From the NCBI GenBank assembly GCA_048527645.1, contig DBGFNI010000108.1, positions 1 through 6,365 of the forward strand: a DNA stretch of 6,365 bases. Reading direction: 5' to 3'. The notes below the pieces were generated by a model, which saw nothing but the letters and a program-made list of their open reading frames with translations, searched no databases and was not told the DNA's origin. This stretch comes from HGM12669 sp048527645 (GTDB lineage: Bacteria; Bacillota; Clostridia; Oscillospirales; CAG-272). Each line of letters opens with the position of its first letter. Within the stretch, counting starts at the first letter, position 1. The translations under genes and the position numbers were made by a program. Below are positions 1 to 4,622 of the stretch, piece by piece.

Positions 1-7
1 AAACAAC

Positions 8-853
8 ATGAAGCAATTTCCCAATTACCGTAAAGTTCTGACCGTGCAGGATATTTCCTGCGTCGGACAATGCTCCATCACCGTGGCGCTCCCCATCCTT
101 TCCGCTTGCGGCATGGAGACCTGCATTTTGCCCTCCGCCGTCCTCTCCACGCACACCGGCGGCTTCAGCGGCTATACCGTGCGCGATCTGACCGACGATA
201 TCCCCGGCATTGTCGCGCACTGGAGAAAAGAAAACATCCGCTTTGACTGCATATATACCGGGTATCTCGGCAGCACCAAGCAAATCGGATATGTGCAAGA
301 GATTCTCGCCACCATGGGCAAGGAAAACTGCCTCAAGGTCGTTGACCCCGCCATGGCGGATAACGGAAAGCTGTATTGGGGCTTTGACGACGCATATGTT
401 GCGGCAATGCGTCCGCTGTGCGCCGATGCCGATATTATCCTGCCAAACATCACAGAAGCCGCGTTTCTCACCGGCATCCCGTACCGGGAGAACTATGACG
501 AGGCGTATGTGGATGAAATTTTGTCCGCTCTCACAAAAGTCGGTGCAAAAACCGTCGTGCTGACCGGCATCGGTTTTGCCCCCGATCAAACCGGCGTGAT
601 GGTGTATGAAAACGGCGAGAAGAGGCATTATATTCATAAAAAGCTTGCGCAAAGCTGTCACGGTACCGGGGATGTCTTCGCATCCGCTTTTACCGGCGCT
701 GTATGCTGCGGCAACAGCGTCTGGGACGCAGCCCGTATCGCAGCGGACTATACCGTTACATGCATGGAAAACACCGTGGGTGATGAAACACACTGGTACG
801 GCGTGAAATTTGAAACCGCTTTGCCGGATCTGATGAAAATGCTCGGAAAATGA
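8..853 (+). CDS. pdxY: Pyridoxal/pyridoxamine kinase (PdxY-type, ribokinase fold)
   Basis: Cytosolic kinase that phosphorylates the 5'-hydroxyl of pyridoxal, pyridoxamine or pyridoxine with ATP, for salvage of vitamin B6 to pyridoxal phosphate. The 281-residue length is normal for the family. Seen: an N-terminal strand and substrate loop (QDISCVGQCSITVALPILSA, about residues 14-33), the THTGGF loop (48-53), a V-DP-x-M-x-DNGKLY segment (112-123), PNITEA (146-151), TG at 186-187, and the anion-hole/catalytic motif HGTGD (218-222) with Asp222 as the expected base. The start at 8 gives the usual short lead into the first strand, but only seven bases lie upstream, so the ribosome site is outside the window. 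Downstream is an independently promoted gene, with no sign of an operon. Family membership is strong. Which B6 vitamer is preferred, and whether the symbol should be pdxK or pdxY, cannot be told from sequence. Confidence 0.9.
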   Translation: MKQFPNYRKVLTVQDISCVGQCSITVALPILSACGMETCILPSAVLSTHTGGFSGYTVRDLTDDIPGIVAHWRKENIRFDCIYTGYLGSTKQIGYVQEILATMGKENCLKVVDPAMADNGKLYWGFDDAYVAAMRPLCADADIILPNITEAAFLTGIPYRENYDEAYVDEILSALTKVGAKTVVLTGIGFAPDQTGVMVYENGEKRHYIHKKLAQSCHGTGDVFASAFTGAVCCGNSVWDAARIAADYTVTCMENTVGDETHWYGVKFETALPDLMKMLGK

Positions 854-864
854 AATATTTTCCG
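844..864 (+). other. Hairpin over the pdxY stop codon, possible weak 3' end
   Basis: An 8-bp perfect stem (CGGAAAAT at 844-851, ATTTTCCG at 857-864) with loop GAAAT encloses the stop codon. A competing 9-bp pairing exists between TTTGCCGGA (820-828) and TCCGGCAAA (861-869). Neither is followed by a U tract, so this is not a canonical intrinsic terminator. It may stabilise the mRNA 3' end, or be chance. No better terminator for pdxY is visible before the next promoter. Confidence 0.3.
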
Positions 865-872
865 GCAAATGC

Positions 873-901
873 TTGACTTTCCGGCGGCAATCTGATACAA
901 T
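873..901 (+). promoter_or_regulatory. Sigma-A promoter of the riboswitch-antiporter unit
   Basis: The -35 box TTGACT (873-878) and -10 box TACAAT (896-901) are separated by exactly 17 bases. TG at 893-894 one base before the -10 makes it an extended -10 promoter. Transcription should start near 908-909, just before the aptamer, so nearly the whole transcript leader is riboswitch. The octamer TTTCCGGC occurs twice, at 859-866 and 878-885, flanking the -35; this could be coincidence or a direct-repeat operator. Confidence 0.85.
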
Positions 902-916
902 ACCTTCTGTTCTCAA

Positions 917-1018
917 CCGTGGGGGAGTAGTAGGCGTTTCGCATAAGCGAGGCGTAGCCTTGTCAACAACACTGATGCTTTGATTCATCTGGCAGGCTTT
1001 CATTTACGAGACTCACGG
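917..1018 (+). ncRNA. yybP-ykoY riboswitch aptamer (Mn2+ sensor)
   Basis: Seen: the conserved blocks of this class in the right order and spacing. They are GGGGAGTAG (922-930), a first arm (AGGC 932-935 with GCCT 957-960, capped by TCGC-ATAA-GCGA at 939-950), GTCAACA (962-968), a second arm (GATG 974-977 with CATC 986-989) and ACGAGACTCACGG (1006-1018). The closing helix P1 pairs CCGTG (917-921) with CACGG (1014-1018). Known: yybP-ykoY RNAs bind Mn2+ between the two docked loops and usually turn on Mn2+ efflux genes such as mntP. It lies between a strong promoter and an intrinsic terminator, ahead of a cation antiporter. Helix details were drawn by eye; the class assignment rests on the conserved blocks. 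Confidence 0.92.
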
Positions 1019-1071
1019 GCCATGCGCTTGCGGTGCCCGTGTGTTTCAATGCTATTGAAAAAAACGGGTAC
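1011..1071 (+). promoter_or_regulatory. Riboswitch expression platform: anti-antiterminator and antiterminator helices
   Basis: Two mutually exclusive pairings share the segment 1035-1041. (a) CACGGGC (1014-1020), which contains the 3' strand of aptamer helix P1, pairs perfectly over 7 bp with GCCCGTG (1035-1041). (b) GTGCCCGT (1033-1040) pairs over 8 bp, including one G-U, with ACGGGTAC (1064-1071), the 5' arm of the terminator; this helix is prolonged by TTTCAAT (1044-1050) with ATTGAAA (1054-1060) around a GCT loop. Inferred logic: with Mn2+, P1 holds 1014-1018, so helix (b) forms and the terminator cannot. Without Mn2+, helix (a) forms and the terminator folds. This is an ON switch, as known for the class. 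Confidence 0.75.
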
Positions 1072-1098
1072 GGCTTTTTCCGTATCCGTTGTTTTTTT
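1063..1098 (+). terminator. Riboswitch-controlled intrinsic terminator
   Basis: An 11-bp stem with one G-U pair (AACGGGTACGG at 1063-1073, CCGTATCCGTT at 1080-1090) has a CTTTTT loop and is followed by G and seven T (1092-1098). It lies 36 bases before the antiporter start codon and after the aptamer, as expected for transcription attenuation. Its 5' arm is shared with the antiterminator helix. Confidence 0.9.
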
Positions 1099-1122
1099 GA
1101 CGCCGCGGCAATTCTCATTATT

Positions 1123-1127
1123 GGAGG
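1123..1127 (+). promoter_or_regulatory. Shine-Dalgarno site fixing the antiporter start
   Basis: GGAGG at 1123-1127 is 7 bases before ATG 1135. It rules out the upstream in-frame ATG at 1033, which lies inside the riboswitch expression platform, would place the terminator inside the coding region and has no comparable ribosome site. Confidence 0.9.
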
Positions 1128-1134
1128 GAAAAAT

Positions 1135-2133
1135 ATGCTCATTCCGATCCTACTGTTTTTACTCGGTCTGGTGCTGCTGATCAAAGGCGGCGACTGGTTT
1201 GTGGACGGTGCCAGCGGCATCGCCAAGCGCTTCGGCGTGCCCGATCTGCTCATCGGCGCCACCGTGGTATCCATCGGCACCACGCTGCCGGAGGTGATGG
1301 TTTCCGCCAAAGCGGCATGGGGCGGCAACGGCGGAATTGCTTACGGCAACGCCATCGGCTCCATCATCTGCAACACCGCGCTGATCGCCGCGCTCACCAT
1401 CGCCATCCGCCCGGCAAAAGCCCAGCGGCGCACCCTGATTCTGCCGCTTTCCTTTTTCTTTGTTGCCGCAGCGATCTATGTGCTGACCGCATACACCACC
1501 GGCGTTTTTACCCGCGCCGTCGGTATTGTACTGCTGCTGCTGTTTGTGGCATATATCATCGCAACGGTCATGCAAATGAAGAAAAGCGCCGGCGGGAATC
1601 TGTCCCAGACGCCCGCCGACCTGACGGATGCCCCGGCAGAAAAGCCCGCCCGCACCTGTTTGGACATTCTGCGGCTGATTGTCGGCGCTGTGCTCATCGC
1701 GGTGGGCGCATCCCTTTTGGTCGATAACGGAATCATCATCGCACAGAAGCTGGGCGTGCCCGCTTCTGTCATCGGGCTGACCTTTGTCGCACTGGGCACC
1801 TCGCTGCCGGAGCTGGTCACGGCGATCACCGCGCTTGCAAAAGGGCACGGGGCGCTGTCTTTGGGCAATATCATCGGCGCAAACCTTTTCAATCTGGTAT
1901 TGGTCAGCGGCGTCGCCACCACAATCTCGCCCTTCTCGCTCCCCGCAGAGCAGACCGTCACCATCGGCGGCAACGCGGTCAACGCCTCTCTGGTCATTGA
2001 CATCCCCGTCATGCTGTGCGTCATGCTGCTGCTGGCGCTGCCCGCACTGCTGCGCGAAAAGCTCTATCGCTGGCAGGGGATTGTTCTGCTCGGCATCTAC
2101 GCCCTTTTCTGCACGCTACAATTCATTCTGTAA
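1135..2133 (+). CDS. CaCA-family cation/sodium antiporter, predicted Mn2+ exporter
   Basis: Inner-membrane antiporter of 332 residues in the Ca2+/cation antiporter superfamily (YrbG-like), normal length. Seen: two inverted alpha-repeats. The first has GTTLPE (48-53) and GNAIGSIICN (71-80); the second has GTSLPE (221-226) and GNIIGANLFN (244-253). Each half has about five hydrophobic segments, split by a hydrophilic loop (about 147-178) rich in Ala, Pro and charged residues. By family knowledge the two motif glutamates (E53, E226) bind the transported divalent ion, and the GN..G..N motifs contribute to the ion sites. Family members exchange Ca2+ for Na+ or H+, but many are untested. The Mn2+ riboswitch directly upstream argues that the physiological substrate here is Mn2+; this is inference, and broader Ca2+/Mn2+ transport is possible. 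It is a single-gene unit ending at a strong terminator. Confidence 0.93.
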   Translation: MLIPILLFLLGLVLLIKGGDWFVDGASGIAKRFGVPDLLIGATVVSIGTTLPEVMVSAKAAWGGNGGIAYGNAIGSIICNTALIAALTIAIRPAKAQRRTLILPLSFFFVAAAIYVLTAYTTGVFTRAVGIVLLLLFVAYIIATVMQMKKSAGGNLSQTPADLTDAPAEKPARTCLDILRLIVGAVLIAVGASLLVDNGIIIAQKLGVPASVIGLTFVALGTSLPELVTAITALAKGHGALSLGNIIGANLFNLVLVSGVATTISPFSLPAEQTVTIGGNAVNASLVIDIPVMLCVMLLLALPALLREKLYRWQGIVLLGIYALFCTLQFIL

Positions 2134-2154
2134 ACCAAAGCATGTCAAAAACAG

Positions 2155-2188
2155 CAGGACGGCTGCCTATATACGGGCAGCCGTCCTG
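2155..2188. terminator. Bidirectional terminator between antiporter and nadE
   Basis: A 13-bp perfect GC-rich stem (CAGGACGGCTGCC at 2155-2167, GGCAGCCGTCCTG at 2176-2188) has an 8-base loop. On the plus strand the tail is TTTGATAT (2189-2196). On the minus strand the tail is CTG followed by five T (2151-2147). It starts 21 bases after the antiporter stop codon and 16 bases separate it from the nadE stop codon, so it can serve both convergent genes. The tails are short, so efficiency may differ by direction. Confidence 0.88.
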
Positions 2189-2204
2189 TTTGATATAGAT
2201 TGCC

Positions 2205-2930
2205 TCAAAGCTTCGGATCAAAAGCGGGCATCAGCTCGAGCTTAAACTGATTGATTTGATGCAAATGATCAATGCGCGCTTTTGTCTGCGCGTTCTCAAT
2301 CTCGCCCGTGCGGATATACCGATCCAGCTCTGCATAGGTAAAGCCCAGATTATCCTCATCGGTCTTGCCGCACAGTCCGTCAATCGGGACCTTGTCCACA
2401 AGCTCCGCGGGCAAGCCGAGCACTCTGCCGATCTGCTTGACCTCCTGCACGGTCAGATGGCACAGGGGGCTGAAATCGCCTGCTCCGTCGCCGTAACGGG
2501 TTGCATATCCGACCCAATCCTCAGACAGGTTGCAGGTGTTCGCGACGCGTCCGTTGTGGCTCTGCGCCACCGCATACAGCGCAGCCATGCGAATTCTGGG
2601 CGGCAGGTTTGTCGTGCTCTGCACCGAGAGCGGAAACGGCATCGCATTTTTGAGCCCCTCGACCGCCGCCTGAATATTCACTTCAAATGACTGAATGCCC
2701 AGATGCGCGACCAGCAGCTTGGCCATATCAATATCGTGCTGCTCACCGCACGGCATCAGCACGCCGATCACGCGCTCCTTGCCCAGCGCCTCCACGCACA
2801 GCGCCGCCGTGACAGAACTGTCCTTTCCGCCGGAAATACCGACCACCGCGTTACAGTCCGGCCCGTTCTTCGCAAAGAAATCCCGAATCCACGCAACGCA
2901 TTCGTTTTTCACCTTTTCAGCCTGAAACAT
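2205..2930 (-). CDS. nadE: NH3-dependent NAD+ synthetase
   Basis: Cytosolic enzyme of the last step of NAD+ biosynthesis: deamido-NAD+ (nicotinic acid adenine dinucleotide), ATP and ammonia give NAD+, AMP and pyrophosphate. The 241 residues are a single synthetase domain with no N-terminal glutaminase (nitrilase) domain, so it is the ammonia-using form and slightly short for the family. Seen: the ATP pyrophosphatase loop SGGKDSS (33-39), NLPPRIRM (108-115), NLSED (134-138), ATRYGDGAGDFSPL (143-156), and the C-terminal DGLCGKTDEDNLGFTYAELD (184-203). Start support: GAGGTGA (minus strand, 2944-2938) lies 7 bases upstream of the ATG. It is transcribed alone from a consensus promoter (2996-3024), convergent to the antiporter and ending at the shared terminator. 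Confidence 0.95.
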   Translation of the reverse strand: MFQAEKVKNECVAWIRDFFAKNGPDCNAVVGISGGKDSSVTAALCVEALGKERVIGVLMPCGEQHDIDMAKLLVAHLGIQSFEVNIQAAVEGLKNAMPFPLSVQSTTNLPPRIRMAALYAVAQSHNGRVANTCNLSEDWVGYATRYGDGAGDFSPLCHLTVQEVKQIGRVLGLPAELVDKVPIDGLCGKTDEDNLGFTYAELDRYIRTGEIENAQTKARIDHLHQINQFKLELMPAFDPKL

Positions 2931-2995
2931 TGATTGATCACCTCTTCATTCACAGCGGGCGCGCCCGTTTCGGTCTTTCGCTCCGCTTGTCGATT

Positions 2996-3024
2996 ATTAT
3001 AGTATGCTTTTTTGTCTTTGTCAA
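2996..3024 (-). promoter_or_regulatory. Consensus sigma-A promoter of nadE
   Basis: Read on the minus strand: a perfect -35 TTGACA (3024-3019), 17-base spacer and perfect -10 TATAAT (3001-2996). The expected start is near 2989, giving a leader of about 58 bases. The leader holds a 12-base palindrome, CGGGCGCGCCCG (2956-2967). The promoter is flanked by a 12-base inverted repeat with one mismatch (2979-2990 and 3034-3045). A promoter this close to consensus would be very strong unless repressed. Confidence 0.9.
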
Positions 3025-3035
3025 TGTTTTCACAC
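3018..3035. promoter_or_regulatory. Possible Rex-like operator on the nadE -35 box
   Basis: The 18-base sequence TTGTCAATGTTTTCACAC resembles the Rex consensus TTGTGAA-N4-TTCACAA, with 12 of 14 conserved positions matching. It covers the -35 hexamer, where a repressor would block transcription. The left half is partly explained by the promoter itself, so the independent evidence is mainly the right half (6 of 7). Tentative. Confidence 0.3.
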
Positions 3036-3125
3036 AAGCGGCGCGATTGTTTTCATTTTCCCGTTTTTTTCGTCACATATTTGCCGCGAAATGCATGCCG
3101 TTTTTCTCCCCGGCTGTGAATACTG

Positions 3126-3161
3126 AAAAAGAAACAGGAAACGCCGTGTGCGTTTCCTGTT
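3126..3161 (-). terminator. tyrS intrinsic terminator
   Basis: A 12-bp perfect stem (AACAGGAAACGC at 3133-3144, GCGTTTCCTGTT at 3150-3161) has loop CGTGT. On the minus strand it is followed by TCTTTTT (3132-3126), placing a proper U tract after tyrS, about 65 bases beyond its stop codon. The plus-strand tail GTTTTTGTT is also U-rich, so it may act in both directions, although no plus-strand gene enters it. It shields the nadE promoter from tyrS read-through. Confidence 0.9.
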
Positions 3162-3226
3162 GTTTTTGTTGTACAGGATGCGGCAACGCCGCGCATTGCG
3201 GGGTGCGATGTCTGCAAACACCGCAG

Positions 3227-4450
3227 TTATTCCAGCACAACCTTTTTGAAATTCTTTTTTCCGCGCTTGACGAGAATTCCCTCACCGCGCAGCTGCTCTG
3301 CCGCATATGCCGTCTTGACATCCGACACCTTTTCGCCGTCAACGCTCACGCCGCCCTGCTCGACCGCGCGGCGCGCCTCGGAGCGAGAGGAGACCAGACC
3401 GGCCTTAACCAGTATGCCGAGAATGTCGATCGCACCGTTCCCAAGATCCGCTTCTGTGAGCTTCGCCGTCGGCGCCTGCGCGCCGTTGCCCGCGCCAAAC
3501 AGCTTATGGGATGCCTCTTTCGCCTTTTCCGCTTCTTCCTCGCCGTGCACCAGCTTGGTCAGCTCGTATGCGAGAATCTCCTTGGCGGTGTTGAGCTGAC
3601 TGCCCTCCCACCGATCCATCTCGTCGATCTGCTCCAACGGTAAAAACGTCAGCATACGGATGCACTTGAGCACATCGTCGTCGCCCACGTTGCGCCAATA
3701 CTGGAAAAAGTCAAAGGGTGAGGTTTTGTTCGGGTCGAGCCAGACCGCACCGCTCTGCGTCTTTCCCATCTTTTTTCCCTCGGAGTTGAGCAGCAGTGTG
3801 ATGGTCATCGCTTCCGCAGACTGATTGAGCTTGCGGCGGATCAGTTCTCTTCCGCCCAGCATGTTCGACCACTGATCATCCCCGCCGAACTGGAAATTGC
3901 AGCCGTATTTCTTATACAGCTCCAGAAAATCGTAGCTCTGCATGATCATATAGTTGAATTCCAGGAAGGAAAGCCCGTTTTCCATCCGCTGCTTATAGCA
4001 TTCCGCACGCAGCATGTTGTTGACGGAGAAGCACGCGCCGACGTCACGCAGCAGCTCCACATAATTCAGTTTCAGCAGCCAATCCGCGTTGTTGACCATC
4101 AGCGCCTTGCCCTCGGAAAAATCAATAAAACGGCTCATCTGCTTTTTGAAGCACTCGCAGTTGTGCGCGATGGTCTGCTCCGTCATCATCTGACGCATAT
4201 CGGTTCTGCCGGAGGGATCGCCGACCATTGCCGTGCCGCCTCCGATCAGCGCAATCGGCTTGTTGCCTGCCATTTGCAGTCGCTTCATCAGACAAAGCGC
4301 CATAAAATGGCCCACATGCAGACTGTCGGCAGTGGGGTCAAAGCCGATGTAAAACACGGCTTTGCCGCCGTTGATCAGTTCCCTGACACGTTCTTCATCG
4401 GTCACCTGCGCCACAAGTCCCCGTGCCTTCAGTTCCTCATATATCTGCAT
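3227..4450 (-). CDS. tyrS: Tyrosyl-tRNA synthetase
   Basis: Class Ic aminoacyl-tRNA synthetase that activates tyrosine with ATP and charges tRNA-Tyr in the cytosol. The 407 residues are full length for the bacterial TyrRS group. Seen: a Rossmann catalytic domain with YIGFDPTADSLHVGH (34-48, HIGH-type signature HVGH), GDPSGR (77-82), the tyrosine-binding YMIMQSYD (167-174), GGDDQW (189-194) and the second signature KMGKT (227-231). This is followed by an anticodon-binding helical region and a C-terminal S4-type RNA-binding domain (about 345-400, VSSRSEARRAVEQGGVSVDG). Start support: AAGGAG (minus strand, 4463-4458) lies 7 bases before the ATG. It is a monocistronic unit with its own promoter and terminator. 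The Tyr T-box leader common in Firmicutes is absent. Confidence 0.97.
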   Translation of the reverse strand: MQIYEELKARGLVAQVTDEERVRELINGGKAVFYIGFDPTADSLHVGHFMALCLMKRLQMAGNKPIALIGGGTAMVGDPSGRTDMRQMMTEQTIAHNCECFKKQMSRFIDFSEGKALMVNNADWLLKLNYVELLRDVGACFSVNNMLRAECYKQRMENGLSFLEFNYMIMQSYDFLELYKKYGCNFQFGGDDQWSNMLGGRELIRRKLNQSAEAMTITLLLNSEGKKMGKTQSGAVWLDPNKTSPFDFFQYWRNVGDDDVLKCIRMLTFLPLEQIDEMDRWEGSQLNTAKEILAYELTKLVHGEEEAEKAKEASHKLFGAGNGAQAPTAKLTEADLGNGAIDILGILVKAGLVSSRSEARRAVEQGGVSVDGEKVSDVKTAYAAEQLRGEGILVKRGKKNFKKVVLE

Positions 4451-4515
4451 AAAATTACTCCTTCAAGGCGGTTTGAGCGCCGTGTATTTCAAATTTTGCA
4501 TTTTTGATTGATGCT

Positions 4516-4545
4516 ATTATATCACGCCGCGCCGAGCTGTGTCAA
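4516..4545 (-). promoter_or_regulatory. Sigma-A promoter of tyrS
   Basis: On the minus strand: -35 TTGACA (4545-4540), an 18-base spacer, and -10 TATAAT (4521-4516) preceded by TG plus one base (extended -10). The start is expected near 4509, leaving a leader of about 58 bases. That leader has a small stem, GGCG with CGCC (on the plus strand 4467-4470 and 4478-4481), close to the ribosome site. Confidence 0.88.
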
Positions 4546-4622
4546 GTCCTGCGGTAAAAGCGGAATCACCCCCGCCACCGCGGCACACGTTTTCACCGCC
4601 ATTTACCGGGCGCACGGCACGT
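4546..4622. other. Short gene-free stretch between the Wzy_C-like gene and the tyrS promoter
   Basis: GC-rich, with no reading frame I would call. A weak long-range pairing of CGGTAAA with TTTACCG (minus strand) is possible but has no U tract. I therefore see no intrinsic terminator for the upstream minus-strand gene, and read-through into tyrS is possible. Confidence 0.5.

Noticed and set aside
1033..1134. N-terminal extension of the antiporter from ATG 1033
   Set aside because: It would translate the antiterminator and terminator stem, lacks a ribosome site, and adds a stretch unlike the family N-terminus. ATG 1135 has GGAGG at ideal spacing.
1159..2024. Minus-strand frames opposite the antiporter
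   Set aside because: They are antisense shadows of a well-supported membrane protein, with low-complexity translations and no start signals.
2956..2967. Palindrome CGGGCGCGCCCG in the nadE leader as an operator
   Set aside because: It is a short GC-only palindrome downstream of the transcription start. It could form only a 4-bp hairpin and matches no operator I can name.
3162..3226. GC-rich hairpin GCGGC-AAC-GCCGC in the tyrS 3' leader as a terminator or small RNA
   Set aside because: The 5-bp stem has no U tract on either strand. The real terminator follows at 3133-3161.
2930..3643. Plus-strand open frame of 237 codons
   Set aside because: It runs through the nadE promoter and tyrS terminator and then antisense to the tyrS 3' end. 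Composition and lack of start signals mark it as a shadow.
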